Positions 32,656 to 41,065 are shown, counted from the first letter of the stretch. The stretch is DNA of 64,000 bases from VRUE01 sp963812335 (GCA_963812335.1 CAWEUU010000007.1:1-64000), one strand, 5' to 3'. A program made the numbers and translations. Notes: generated by a model not told the origin, from the letters alone.

Positions 32656-33484
32656 TCAGGTACTCGCCGTCGACGGACTGCTCGACGGTGAGCTCATCGG
32701 CCAGCTTCTCCAGCGAGCCGCCGACGTCGGGCACGTCGAGGTCGGAGCGGATCTGCTCCGCCGCGCCCTCGTCCAACGGGCCCAGCCGCAGATCGATTCC
32801 GCTTTCGCGCTCGTCGAGGCCGAGCCGTACGCGCCCGTCCTCGAAGCGCTCGGGGGCGGAGTTGGCGATCGCGTCGGTGACCAGAACAGCGTCGGAGACG
32901 CGGTCGACTGAGAGGTCGCGACGCGCAGCCAGGGCGGCGACAACCCGTGCCAGCACCGGCGCGAGCAGATCGCTGCGATCGACGATCATCTCGGTGCGGT
33001 CGGCGGGGTAGGGCTTGAGCTCGAACGTGTCGCCGTTGTCTTTGCTGTTGGCGCCGCCCCCCTCGAGCGGCACCCGCATCGTGATCTCGGTGCCCTGGTC
33101 GAGCCCGCCGGAGATCGAGAAGCTGCTCGAGAGCGCGGCGATCAGCGAAAGGCCGAGGCGCAGGCTGTCGCGTTCGCTCTCCGCCTGTGGCCTGATCCCG
33201 ACGCCCTCGTCGCGGACGACGACGGTGAGCCCCTCGGGGTCCGGCTTCGCGTCGACGGCCAACGGTCCCGGCCCGCCCTGGTAGGCGTGGACGACGACGT
33301 TCATGCAGGCCTCGGTGACAACCGTCTTCAGATCGGCGAGGCCGGGCTCGTCCATGCCGATCTCCTCGGCCAGCCCGGCGAGAGCGTGGCGAATGACAGC
33401 GACGTTCTCGGATTTCGCGGGCAGCACCAACTGAAGCCCCCTGGGCCTGTCTTGGATCGCCGGAGTGTCTGAGCTTGACCCCAT
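32630..33484 (-). CDS. RsbW-like anti-sigma factor with two ATPase-fold halves
   Basis: A 284-residue protein. The first half is a typical HATPase anti-sigma kinase: KTVVTEACMNVVVHAYQGG (N box), VVRDEGVGI (G1 box) and SLRLGLSLIAALSSSF. The second half (VSDAVLVTDAIANSAPERFE, DLRLGPLDEGAAEQIRSDLD, LADELTVEQSVDGEYLIIRF) looks like a second, degenerate HATPase without clear nucleotide residues. Expected to bind the sigma factor and phosphorylate the STAS protein at 33596. ATG 33484. Confidence 0.82.
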   Translation of the reverse strand: MGSSSDTPAIQDRPRGLQLVLPAKSENVAVIRHALAGLAEEIGMDEPGLADLKTVVTEACMNVVVHAYQGGPGPLAVDAKPDPEGLTVVVRDEGVGIRPQAESERDSLRLGLSLIAALSSSFSISGGLDQGTEITMRVPLEGGGANSKDNGDTFELKPYPADRTEMIVDRSDLLAPVLARVVAALAARRDLSVDRVSDAVLVTDAIANSAPERFEDGRVRLGLDERESGIDLRLGPLDEGAAEQIRSDLDVPDVGGSLEKLADELTVEQSVDGEYLIIRFAAAP

Positions 33485-33595
33485 TCGGTCCGCCGTGAAC
33501 TGACCGTCGGCGGGAACACGAGCATAGTCGTCGTGGCTTTGAGTATCTCCGCTACCCCCACCATCCAAGGCACAAACCTGAGGTAGGATCGGCGC

Positions 33596-33967
33596 GTGAA
33601 CCCGGTTCCTTTCCAGGTGCGCAGCGAAGAGCTCGAGAACGGCATCCGTGCCTTCGCCGTGCACGGCGAGCTGGACATGAACACGGTGCCCGAGCTCGAG
33701 CGTGGCCTGGAGGAGGCGCTAGCCGACTCGCAGGCATCGATCGTGCTCGACCTCTCCGAGTGCGAATTCATCGACTCCACCGGGATTGCGCTGATCGTGC
33801 GGGCCTGGCAGCGCCTCGATCGCAGCGGCGGCAACGGCGGCGAAGGGCGCCTCGTCCTCTGCAGCATCAACCGACAGGTACGCCGCCTGCTGCAGATCAC
33901 CGGGGTCGAGAGCTCGATCTCGATGCATGAAGACCGCGGCGCGGCGCTGGCCGAGCTACGCGACTGA
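33596..33967 (+). CDS. STAS-domain anti-anti-sigma factor (RsbV-like)
   Basis: A 123-residue STAS protein: AFAVHGELDMNTVPELERGL, then LDLSECEFIDSTGIALIVRA with the phosphorylatable Ser61 in the DST context. Unphosphorylated it would bind the RsbW-like protein and free the sigma factor. GTG start 33596; divergent from the anti-sigma gene. Confidence 0.9.
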   Translation: MNPVPFQVRSEELENGIRAFAVHGELDMNTVPELERGLEEALADSQASIVLDLSECEFIDSTGIALIVRAWQRLDRSGGNGGEGRLVLCSINRQVRRLLQITGVESSISMHEDRGAALAELRD

Positions 33968-34007
33968 TTGGCGTTTCGGCGCGCGCGGCGGGGGTAACGG
34001 CAGGGCG

Positions 34008-34922
34008 ATGCCCGCGCCCCGCAGGAGGATGTCCCATGACCTTTTCGATACCCGCAGCCATTCCTGGCACGCCGTAGGCCTCGGCGAGGAGCTCGAATCG
34101 GCCTCACCGCGGCGGGCGCTCGGCGGCCTTCTGATCGCCCTGGCGCTGATCGCCGCCACGATGGTCGTCTACTACCAGCGCCAGCAGTGGCTGCCGGGCT
34201 ACGGCGCCTGGGTCAAGATCGGCACCGCCGCGGTGCTGGTGCTAGTCGGCTCGATCGCAGTGCACTGGCTCGTGCGCAGCGTCTCGCCGCGGCTCTTCCG
34301 CCGCCTCGACCCGGCCACGGCCGGCACGCTCGGGTTCCTGATCCGCCTCTTCGCGATGTCGATCGTGGTGATCGTCGCCCTGCGCGTCGCCGGAATCAGG
34401 GCGAGCACGCTCGCCCTCGGCGGCACGATCACCGCCGTCGTCCTCGGCCTCGCCGCACAGCAGTCGCTCGGGGGGATCTTCGCCGGCGTCGTCCTGCAGA
34501 GCACGCGGCCCTTCCGGGTCGGCGAACGGGTGCGCCTGGTCGGCGGCTTCATCGCCGGCTCGCTCGAGGGAACGGTCAGCTCGCTCGGCCTTTTCTACAC
34601 CACACTCGCCCAGGGAGCCGACCGGATCCAGATCCCCAACAGCGTGATGATCAGCCTTGCCGTGGTGCCGATGCGCGAGCCCGACCGGATTGACCTCAAG
34701 GCCCGCTTCGCGACCGAGGCGAGCCCGCGGCGGATCGAGCAGCGCCTGCTCGATTCGGTCGAGACGCCGACCCGCTACGCGCCCAGCGTCGCCCTGGAGG
34801 AAGTCGACGAAGACGGGGTCGTGCTGAGGATCAGCGCCACACCGCTGCGGCCCGGCGACGGCTCGCAACTGGCCGAGGAAGTGCTCGAGGCGCTGCGGCG
34901 CGGCCCCGCCGCAGCCACCTAG
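34008..34922 (+). CDS. MscS family mechanosensitive ion channel
   Basis: About 304 residues. Three hydrophobic segments: ALGGLLIALALIAATMVVYY, IGTAAVLVLVGSIAVHWLVR and LGFLIRLFAMSIVVIVALRV, then the pore-lining helix and beta domain LALGGTITAVVLGLAAQQSL, GGIFAGVVLQSTRPFRVGER and ADRIQIPNSVMISLAVV, the MscS signature. Opens under membrane tension to release solutes. ATG 34008 or ATG 34029. Ends 4 bp into the convergent NTF2-like gene. Its place in the stress-sigma cluster suits osmotic stress. Confidence 0.87.
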   Translation: MPAPRRRMSHDLFDTRSHSWHAVGLGEELESASPRRALGGLLIALALIAATMVVYYQRQQWLPGYGAWVKIGTAAVLVLVGSIAVHWLVRSVSPRLFRRLDPATAGTLGFLIRLFAMSIVVIVALRVAGIRASTLALGGTITAVVLGLAAQQSLGGIFAGVVLQSTRPFRVGERVRLVGGFIAGSLEGTVSSLGLFYTTLAQGADRIQIPNSVMISLAVVPMREPDRIDLKARFATEASPRRIEQRLLDSVETPTRYAPSVALEEVDEDGVVLRISATPLRPGDGSQLAEEVLEALRRGPAAAT

Positions 34923-35317
34923 GAGCCGAAACGGGCGTTTGCCAGGTCGGGGTCGGGGAAGACCTCGCCGCGGACGAAGCGCCCGTCCCGCAGCTCCCAG
35001 ATCCAGGCGACCGGGACATCGCGGATGCCGAACTCACGGCTGCGGGCGTAGGCGCGACCGTGGACCAGCAGCAGATCGCCGCGGGCCTCGATCTCGCTCG
35101 GCGATACCTGCAGCTCTTCCCAGACCTGCGCGATGTCGGTCAGGTAGTCGTGCAGCCCGGCCGAGCCGCTGTAGGGGGCCTCGCGCCCGATCGCCTCGGC
35201 CGTCATCACCGGGTAGAACTCCATCGCCGCGTCGCAGAGCTCGGAAAGGCCGGCCTCGTCGCGGTGGTTGAAGCATTCGTAGAGGCGCGAGACCAGCCTC
35301 AGACGGGAGTCAGGCAT
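34919..35317 (-). CDS. SnoaL/NTF2-like protein
   Basis: A 132-residue protein with the pattern LVSRLYECFNHRDEAGLSEL, MEFYPVMTAEAIGREAPYSG, SEIEARGDLLLVHGRAYARS and VAWIWELRDGRFVRGEVFPD, a clear SnoaL-like fold. No catalytic assignment. Start ATG 35317 lies 8 bp inside the upstream SpoIIE-type gene, so the two are translationally linked. Confidence 0.8.
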   Translation of the reverse strand: MPDSRLRLVSRLYECFNHRDEAGLSELCDAAMEFYPVMTAEAIGREAPYSGSAGLHDYLTDIAQVWEELQVSPSEIEARGDLLLVHGRAYARSREFGIRDVPVAWIWELRDGRFVRGEVFPDPDLANARFGS

Positions 35318-36734
35318 CGCCGTTGTCCAGGCTCTGCACCGCCGGGGCGGGACGCTCGCCGGCGAGGTCCGCAGCGCCGGCCGAGCGCCGCTCGGAGGCG
35401 CGGGAGATCGCGAGGATCGCGATGTCGTCGTCGAGCCGCCCGTCGGTGAACACATGCAGAGAGCTCTCGAGTCGTTGCACCGCGCGGGCCGGATTGCCGG
35501 CGCCGCTGAGGTGCTCGCGCAGGCGCGCCTCGCCGTAGCGGCCGTCCGCTCCCTGGGCCTCGGTGATCCCGTCGGTGACGACGACGAGCTGCTGGCCCGG
35601 CTCGAGCTCGCTGCGGGCGATCTCCCATTCGGCGTCCTCGAAGGCGCCGAGCACGGGGTCCGAGCCGGCCGGGACCTCGGCGACGCTCTCGCCGTCGATC
35701 AGCAGCGGCGGCGGGTGGCCGGCAACGGCGAGCCGCACAGGCTCGAAGCGATCGTCGCTGAGCGTCACCGCCGCGAGGCTGCAGAGAGCCGAGTCGCCAC
35801 GGGCGAGCAGGGCGCGGTTCAAGGTGTCCAGGGCGACAAGCGGGTCGTCGGTGAGCATGGCCACGGTGCGCAGGGTGTAGCGGGCGACCGCGGTGATCGA
35901 GGCGGCATGGGCGCCGCGGCCGGTGACGTCGCCGATCACCAGCATCCAGCCGCGGGGCACCCGGAAGACGTCGTAGAAGTCGCCGCCGACTTCGTTCTCC
36001 GCCCCCGCCGGCCGGTACATCGCCGCCACCGACCAGCCGGGAATGTGCGGCAGCGGCGAGGGCAGCAGGCCGCGCTGCAGGGTCTCGGCGATCTCCGCCC
36101 GCGCGTGCTCGGCATCCCCGAGCTCGGCGAACAGGCCCGAGTTGTCGAGGGCCAGGGCGATGCAGCCCGAGAGGATCCAGGCGAAGCGGGCGTCCTGCTT
36201 GCGGTAGCGCCGCCGCGACCAGGCGACGGCGATCGTCAGCGTGCCGGTGACCTCGCCCCGCGCCTGCAGCGCGACCGTGATCGCCGAGCGCATCCCAAGC
36301 CGGCGCAGGAAGGCGAGGTCCTCGCCTTCCCCGTGGGCGATCTCGCGCAGCTCGGCATCGCCGATGCGCTCGTAGAAGCGCGACTTCAGCGAGGCCCCGC
36401 CCGCGGCGCCGACCATGTTCTCCGGGGTCGAGGGCGTCCGTTCGACGAGCCCCCGCTCGAACTCCGGCCCACCTCCCGGCCCGACCCGCACGGAGACGCG
36501 GCGCGGAACGCCGTCCTCGATCACGTCGATCATGCAGAAGTCGGCGAGCTCGGGGACGAGGATGTCGCAGATCGCCTCGAAGGTCTGCTCGAGCGTCCCG
36601 GCGGCGTCGGAGACGGAGGCAACCTCGCCGAGGATGCGGAAGCGGGCCCGCGCCTTGCGCTCACGGGCGAGGAAGATCGCGAGCAGCGCCAGCAGCGCGG
36701 CGGCGGCCACCACGGCTATCTCTATCCAGACCAC
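35310..36734 (-). CDS. membrane-anchored GAF-SpoIIE protein phosphatase (RsbU/RsbP-like)
   Basis: A 474-residue protein: N-terminal membrane helix (VVAAAALLALLAIFLARERK), a GAF-type sensor about residues 35-215 (FEAICDILVPELADFCMIDV, RFAWILSGCIALALDNSGLF), a linker (EIAETLQRGLLPSPLPHIPG) and a PP2C/SpoIIE phosphatase with VGGDFYDVFRVPRGWMLVIG, DVTGRGAHAA and FTDGRLDDDIAILAI carrying metal-binding Asp residues. Should dephosphorylate the STAS protein and so activate the sigma factor. Confidence 0.88.
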   Translation of the reverse strand: MVWIEIAVVAAAALLALLAIFLARERKARARFRILGEVASVSDAAGTLEQTFEAICDILVPELADFCMIDVIEDGVPRRVSVRVGPGGGPEFERGLVERTPSTPENMVGAAGGASLKSRFYERIGDAELREIAHGEGEDLAFLRRLGMRSAITVALQARGEVTGTLTIAVAWSRRRYRKQDARFAWILSGCIALALDNSGLFAELGDAEHARAEIAETLQRGLLPSPLPHIPGWSVAAMYRPAGAENEVGGDFYDVFRVPRGWMLVIGDVTGRGAHAASITAVARYTLRTVAMLTDDPLVALDTLNRALLARGDSALCSLAAVTLSDDRFEPVRLAVAGHPPPLLIDGESVAEVPAGSDPVLGAFEDAEWEIARSELEPGQQLVVVTDGITEAQGADGRYGEARLREHLSGAGNPARAVQRLESSLHVFTDGRLDDDIAILAISRASERRSAGAADLAGERPAPAVQSLDNGDA

Positions 36735-36751
36735 CCCGCCACGATAGACGC

Positions 36752-37684
36752 CTACCGGCGTTCGAAGTCGACCCTGATGCGCTGGCTCTCGTCGCGCGCC
36801 TCCGCCTTGGCGAGGGCGCCGAGCACGCGCTCGTCCTCGTCGCGGCCGACGCCGAGCAGGCTGCGCGGCCAGAGGCCGCGGGCGCGGACGACGTTGAGCT
36901 CGGCGCTGAGCACGGTCAGTACCGCACCAAGGTTGATCCAGACCAGCAGGCCGAGGACGAGGGCGAAGGTGCCGTAGGCGGGGGCCGCATTGCGAACCTC
37001 GTGCGCGATGAAGTAGCCGCCGATCAGCTGCAGGCCCGACCAGCAGACGGCGGCGAGGACGACGCCGGGCAGCAGCGCCGCGAACGACGCCGGACGCGTC
37101 CCCAGCAGCGAGAAGAGGGCGCCGAAGACGAGCAGGTTGATGCCGACCGAGGTCGCGATGCCGCCGACCGGGCCGAAGAGGTCGGCGCCGCCGCCGACCA
37201 GGCCGGAGGCGACCGTCGAGGCGAGCGTCAGCGCGCCGAGGACGACGAGCAGGACGAGCGCCCGCAGACGCGAGGTGAGGAAGTCGGGGCGGTCCCGGAA
37301 GGGGATCGCCCAGACCCGGTCGAGCGCAGTCTGGGTCGCGAGAACGACGCCAAAGCCGGCCCAGATCGAGCCGGCGATGCCGATCGCGAGCGCGACGCCG
37401 CTGCCCTCCAGCGAGCTGACCCCGATCTGCTCACCGATCACCGGGAACTGGGTCAGTACCGAGTCGACCGCTTCCTGGCGCAACTGCGGGTCGCCGGCGA
37501 GCACGTAGCCGAGCACCGTGGTGAACAGCAGCAGCAGCGGGAACAGCGAGAAGAAGGCCCGGAAGGCGATCAACCCGGCGAGGTTGCCGCCCTGGTCGTC
37601 GCCGAACTTCTTGACCACCGCGACCGGCACGGCAAGGACCGCGTGGCGCTGCTGAAAGCGATCCAGTGCGCGCAGCGCCTTCAG
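36752..37684 (-). CDS. YihY/BrkB family membrane protein
   Basis: About 310 residues. From the N-terminus: LDRFQQRHAVLAVPVAVVKK, FGDDQGGNLAGLIAFRAFFS and LFPLLLLFTTVLGYVLAG, then four further hydrophobic segments and the conserved YGTFALVLGLLVWINLGAVL. The conserved N-terminus extends past the first ATG/GTG-type codon (GTG 37630). The only upstream in-frame candidate is CTG 37684, overlapping the ferritin-like stop as CTGA, which I take as the start. Role in transport or envelope unknown. Confidence 0.82.
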   Translation of the reverse strand: MKALRALDRFQQRHAVLAVPVAVVKKFGDDQGGNLAGLIAFRAFFSLFPLLLLFTTVLGYVLAGDPQLRQEAVDSVLTQFPVIGEQIGVSSLEGSGVALAIGIAGSIWAGFGVVLATQTALDRVWAIPFRDRPDFLTSRLRALVLLVVLGALTLASTVASGLVGGGADLFGPVGGIATSVGINLLVFGALFSLLGTRPASFAALLPGVVLAAVCWSGLQLIGGYFIAHEVRNAAPAYGTFALVLGLLVWINLGAVLTVLSAELNVVRARGLWPRSLLGVGRDEDERVLGALAKAEARDESQRIRVDFERR

Positions 37685-38196
37685 GCGAGGCCCTCGAACT
37701 CGTACTCGCGCAGGTAGCCCTCGAAGAGGCGGCGGTGGCCCTGCTCGTCGCGGAGGATCGCGATCGTCATGTCCTGGGTGACCGGGTCGACACCCTCGGT
37801 CTCCTCGATGATCTTGGTGTAGTGCTCGATCGCGCCGGTCTCGGCCTTGATCACGCCGCGGACGATGTGCACGGTGTCGGTCTGGTGCTCGGGCGGCTGC
37901 AGGAAGGACTGCTCGGCGGAGAACCCCTCCGAGCCGGGGACGACGCCGTAGAGCTCCTTGATCCGGTCGGCGAACTGCTTCGCGTGGCCGAGCTCCTCTT
38001 CGACGTCCTCGGCGAGCGACTCCTTGATCTCCTGTGCCCGCACGCCGTCGAGGTTGACCGAGGCGGCGATGTAGCTCATCACGGTCTCGATCTCCATCCA
38101 GTACGCCTTCTGCAACAGCTCGACGACGTGCTCGCGCTGCTCGAGGTTGGCGCTGTCGTAGATGCCCTTACTCGGCGACGGTGTTGATGCCTCCAT
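37681..38196 (-). CDS. ferritin-like domain protein
   Basis: A 171-residue four-helix protein: ELLQKAYWMEIETVMSYIAA, LAEDVEEELGHAKQFADRIK (ExxH), VIKAETGAIEHYTKIIEETE (E..ExxH) and ILRDEQGHRRLFEGYL, giving the Glu/His set of a di-iron site. Likely oxidative-stress or iron-related carrier or oxidase; not a typical 24-mer ferritin by length alone. Its TGA overlaps the CTG start proposed for the BrkB gene. Confidence 0.83.
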   Translation of the reverse strand: MEASTPSPSKGIYDSANLEQREHVVELLQKAYWMEIETVMSYIAASVNLDGVRAQEIKESLAEDVEEELGHAKQFADRIKELYGVVPGSEGFSAEQSFLQPPEHQTDTVHIVRGVIKAETGAIEHYTKIIEETEGVDPVTQDMTIAILRDEQGHRRLFEGYLREYEFEGLA

Positions 38197-38263
38197 CGTT
38201 CCTCCGTTCTCCTTCGGCCGGGGTGCTTCTTCCGAGCTTACGCCTACCCGGCGAGCAGACCGG

Positions 38264-39358
38264 TCAATCGCCGAAGTCGGCGCGCGGGACGATGTCCGGA
38301 TCGCCGCCGGTCCAGGCGGTGAAGCGGTACCAGGCGGGCTTCGCCTCGCGGCCCTCGGTGAGCAACCCGGCCGAGTCGCAGAACTGGCAGCCCGCTTTGA
38401 TGTCTGCCCAGGAGAACCACCAGACGCCGCCGATCCGCCAGGAGCGACGATGCCTGGCCAGCATTCCGAAGGCCTGATCGAGCTCCCTCGCCTGGCCGAG
38501 CAGGCCCCGCTCCCAGCGCGTCTGGAAGCTGTCGGAGCCCCAGCCGAGCTCGGTCACGTAAAGCAGCGTGGCGGCATCGTGATGACGGCGCATGATCCGG
38601 CGCAGGTTGCGGATCTGCGGTCGCATCGCCGCGGCATCGGCGACGTAGGGGTGCAGGGCGACGCCGTCGAAGAAGGGCTTGACGCGCCGGGCCCGGTAGA
38701 CGCGGTTGAGGAAGTCGCCGGAGCTGACGTTTGGCGGGATCTGCAGCGGCCGGCCGAAGAGGCCGCCGAGGATCACCTTGGCGCCGCGGTCAGCGCGGTG
38801 GATGGCGCGACCACTGACCCGTAGCAGCCGCGCGAAGCGCTCCGGGTTCGACCCGGCGGCGAAGGTGATGATGTTGGGCTCGTTCCAGATCTCCCACCTG
38901 CGGATCGGCAGCGCCGTCAGCCCGGGGTTCTCGCGCCAGAAGGCGCCCCGCGGTCCGTAGCGGCGCACCGCGCGGCGCAGAAAGGATGCCCAGGCCCGAC
39001 GCGCCCAACCCCGATAGACGGGTTCGACCCGCGTCTCGCCGGCAACCCACGGCGGCGTGCCCCAGACGAAGGGGAAGACCCGCATCCCGTGTTCGGCGGC
39101 AAGCTGCACCGAGCGGTCGAAGTCGGACCAGTTCGGGGCGACCAGATAGGGGCTGTGCGGCTCGACGCCGCTCCAGTAGAGCGGCAGCCGCAGGCTGCGC
39201 AGCCCGGCCGACTGCATCAGCGCGAAGTCGCCCTTGTTCGATGCGGTCTGCGGCGAGATGCCGACGAATTCCGCCGGCAGACGCGCAGAGGCGGTCGCCG
39301 GCAGCATCAGCAGCGCCGCGAGCAATGCGGGAATTGCGAGCTTTCGGATCAAGAGCAC
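38264..39358 (-). CDS. secreted glycoside-hydrolase-like protein
   Basis: About 364 residues. Signal peptide (LAIPALLAALLMLPATASA) then a TIM-barrel glycosidase pattern: LRSLRLPLYWSGVEPHSPYL, HGMRVFPFVWGTPPWVAGE, RRWEIWNEPNIITF with a likely acid/base Glu, LALHPYV-type strand (FDGVALHPYVADA) and YVTELGWGSDSF with a likely nucleophile Glu; GGVWWFSWADIKAGC closes. Clan GH-A-like (GH5/GH39 style), substrate unknown. GTG 39358 chosen; TTG 39367 also possible. Confidence 0.78.
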   Translation of the reverse strand: MLLIRKLAIPALLAALLMLPATASARLPAEFVGISPQTASNKGDFALMQSAGLRSLRLPLYWSGVEPHSPYLVAPNWSDFDRSVQLAAEHGMRVFPFVWGTPPWVAGETRVEPVYRGWARRAWASFLRRAVRRYGPRGAFWRENPGLTALPIRRWEIWNEPNIITFAAGSNPERFARLLRVSGRAIHRADRGAKVILGGLFGRPLQIPPNVSSGDFLNRVYRARRVKPFFDGVALHPYVADAAAMRPQIRNLRRIMRRHHDAATLLYVTELGWGSDSFQTRWERGLLGQARELDQAFGMLARHRRSWRIGGVWWFSWADIKAGCQFCDSAGLLTEGREAKPAWYRFTAWTGGDPDIVPRADFGD

Positions 39359-39413
39359 TGATTGCAAACGCGGACCGCAGCCAAAGTAGCGGCCTGGGAT
39401 AATCGCCGCTCAT

Positions 39414-39487
39414 CGGGGCGTGGCGCAGCCTGGTAGCGCGCACCGTTCGGGTCGGTGAGGTCCCCGGTTCAAATCCGGGCGCCCCGA
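39414..39487 (+). tRNA. tRNA-Pro (anticodon CGG)
   Basis: 74 nt folding as a cloverleaf: acceptor CGGGGCG/CGCCCCG, D stem GCGC/GCGC with AGCCTGGTA loop, anticodon stem CACCG/CGGTG with loop TTCGGGT (anticodon CGG), variable AGGTC, T arm CCCGG-TTCAAAT-CCGGG, discriminator A. CCA is not encoded. Its 3' end is the integration site for the following element. Confidence 0.95.
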
Positions 39488-39490
39488 TTG
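39475..39490 (+). repeat. attL core of tRNA-Pro island
   Basis: CCGGGCGCCCCGATTG, covering the T-stem and acceptor 3' side of the tRNA plus three bases beyond. An identical 16-mer occurs at 48067-48082, 8.6 kb downstream, directly before core genes. Classic tyrosine-recombinase target in a tRNA 3' end. Confidence 0.75.
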
Positions 39491-39499
39491 GCAGCATCC

Positions 39500-39554
39500 C
39501 CCCGTCGTGCCTGGCACCACCCCGCACAGCCGCACCACATCAGGCACGACGGGG
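39500..39554. terminator. 14-bp inverted repeat downstream of tRNA-Pro
   Basis: CCCCGTCGTGCCTG (39500-39513) and its exact complement (39541-39554) flank a 27-nt loop. Could end tRNA-Pro transcription or be part of the attachment region, since the copy lies inside the integrated element. Confidence 0.4.
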
Positions 39555-39582
39555 CGGTCTTGCGGGGCGATGCGGGGGCATC

Positions 39583-39625
39583 TGTGATGCAGGTGTGATG
39601 CACCGCGGTCCCGCCGAGTGATGCA
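39583..39625 (+). repeat. three short direct repeats, putative integrase/excisionase arm sites
   Basis: GTGATGCA occurs at 39584-39591, 39595-39602 and 39618-39625. The first two are 11 bp apart, both preceded by T. The related TGGCATGCA repeats at the other end of the island (48012, 48023) are also 11 bp apart, suggesting one recombination protein binds both ends. Confidence 0.45.
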
Positions 39626-39769
39626 CCCCCGACCGCGCTGCCGGACGATCGAGGCTGCCGGGCGGCTGGACCCGCGCGCAGCGGTGGCGCTCAAGTTGGC
39701 CGAGGCGTTCGGTATGGAGGTGCCCGCAGGGAAGCCAGCCGTCGAGCCGCTGGTCGCTCGCGCCGCCTA
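39626..39769 (+). pseudogene. C-terminal remnant of an Xre-type HTH protein
   Basis: An open frame ending at TAG 39767-39769 reads RTIEAAGRLDPRAAVALKLA then EAFGMEVPAGKP, the second half of a Cro/CI helix-turn-helix (IExGRxxPxxxxALKLAEAFG). The N-terminal recognition half is missing and no start is present. Probably a truncated regulator at the edge of the element. Confidence 0.35.
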
Positions 39770-39798
39770 GTCTTGAGCGCGATGGGGCGCAGCCGCAC

Positions 39799-40335
39799 AT
39801 GACGAGCCAGCGAAATGGATCGGAGATCATCGGCAGGGAGCGCCAATGGGATGCCGCGATCACGAAGCAGCTCCCCGATCTTCTGACCCGGCTTCTGGAC
39901 TCGCCGATCTATGGACTTGGCGAGGGGCGCGAGCTACCGCCAGCGGCCTACGGCGTGTACCTGTTCTCGGAGCGGGGGAAGCCCCGCTACGTCGGCCGGG
40001 TGGGGCTGACGGAGCGCTCCAAGCGCGCGGGCAAGAAGTTCTCGAACTTCCGCACGCGCCTTCGAGGTCACGTCCGACCTCGCCACAACGAGGGCACCTA
40101 CGCCTACGCGCGGACCGTGCGGAGCTTCCACCGGAAAAGGAAGCCGCTCGCCGGAACCCGGAGGGAGAACTGCGCTGACCCGGAGTTCGTGGCGGAGTTC
40201 CGTCGCCAATGCGAACGGATCGCGCGCTGGGACTTCCAGGTAGTTGAGATCACCGACAACCGCCTCGCCGCAGTCTTTGAGATTTACGCGGCGACGGTGC
40301 TTGGGCTGCGCCACCAGACGTTCGCGGTTAGCTGA
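39799..40335 (+). CDS. GIY-YIG-like nuclease-domain protein
   Basis: A 178-residue protein. YGVYLFSERGKPRYVGRVGL (residues 51-70) gives the GIY...YVG core, followed by FRTRLRGHVRPRHNEGTYAY with conserved Arg and His, and a C-terminal Glu in AAVFEIYAATVLG. These fit the GIY-YIG nuclease fold. Small stand-alone members occur in mobile elements and restriction contexts; target unknown. The N-terminal 45 residues are helical and not recognised. Confidence 0.72.
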   Translation: MTSQRNGSEIIGRERQWDAAITKQLPDLLTRLLDSPIYGLGEGRELPPAAYGVYLFSERGKPRYVGRVGLTERSKRAGKKFSNFRTRLRGHVRPRHNEGTYAYARTVRSFHRKRKPLAGTRRENCADPEFVAEFRRQCERIARWDFQVVEITDNRLAAVFEIYAATVLGLRHQTFAVS

Positions 40336-40381
40336 AGGTGGCGGCGCCCCCAGCGAACCGAGCGGTGCCGCTGACTTTCTA

Positions 40382-40735
40382 ATGGCCTCGCCCGCGGACC
40401 CCGCTATAAACCCCTCCTACGTGGAGGCTGAGGGGCTTGCAGGGGAGGCCAAGGACGCAGAGGGGGCGCGAGTCGTCCTTCCGGCGCGCGTCTGGAATGG
40501 CAAGCTGCTGCGTGACCACCCCGAGCTCGAGGCCCACCAGGCCGACGTGCTGCGAGCCGTCAGCGAGCCCGATCACGTCGCCGTCGATCCGGTCTACGCG
40601 GATCGCCGCCGTAACTATCTGAAAAGAGGCCGGGCCGAGCCGCTGGCTGCTGGTGGTCGTAAGCTATGAGCAAGAACCGGCGCGGATCATCTCTGCGTTC
40701 GGCAACCGGAAGGACCCGCCGTCATGGAGCGAGTG
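40382..40735 (+). pseudogene. small nuclease-like toxin (DUF4258/PBECR-like), frameshifted
   Basis: Two frames together make one protein: RVVLPARVWNGKLLRDHPEL, EAHQADVLRAVSEPDHVAVD and PVYADRRRNYLKRG in the first, then WLLVVVSYEQEPARIISAFG and NRKDPPSWSE in another, to TGA 40733-40735. The switch is near 40618-40630 and needs one base gained or lost. This pattern (dpdhv...D..r......r.......vvv.y....ariitaf) recalls DUF4258/PBECR-type RNase toxins. ATG of the DUF2283 gene overlaps its end, the usual toxin-antitoxin order. Either a decayed toxin or a sequence error. Confidence 0.55.
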
Positions 40736-41011
40736 AAGATCAGGATCGGGCCAGTTACCTTCGACCAGGCCGACTACGACGCCGAGCACGACGTGCTCTA
40801 TCTGCACGTCGGCGAGCCTCAGGAGGGAGAGGGCGAGGAGACGCCCGAGGGGCACGTCATCCGGTACCTGCCAGGCACTCGCCGAATTGTCGGCCTGACC
40901 GTGCTCGGCCCGCGCCGCATCCTCGACCGCGACGGCAATCTGCGCATCACCATCCCGGAGTCGATCGAGGCGAGCGCCGACGACCTGGCTCCGGCGCTTG
41001 CAGCGGTCTGA
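40724..41011 (+). CDS. DUF2283 family protein, probable antitoxin
   Basis: A 95-residue protein with the DUF2283 hallmark YDAEHDVLYLHVGEPQEG followed by RRIVGLTVLGPRRILDRDGN. Members are commonly found beside small toxin genes; here it overlaps the DUF4258-like gene by 12 bp. A strong hairpin terminator follows at 41066-41095. Confidence 0.75.
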   Translation: MERVKIRIGPVTFDQADYDAEHDVLYLHVGEPQEGEGEETPEGHVIRYLPGTRRIVGLTVLGPRRILDRDGNLRITIPESIEASADDLAPALAAV

Positions 41012-41065
41012 CGCTGGGCGACTCTACGCGTGCTTCGTGGCGAGGATGCCGCTTAGAAACACAGC

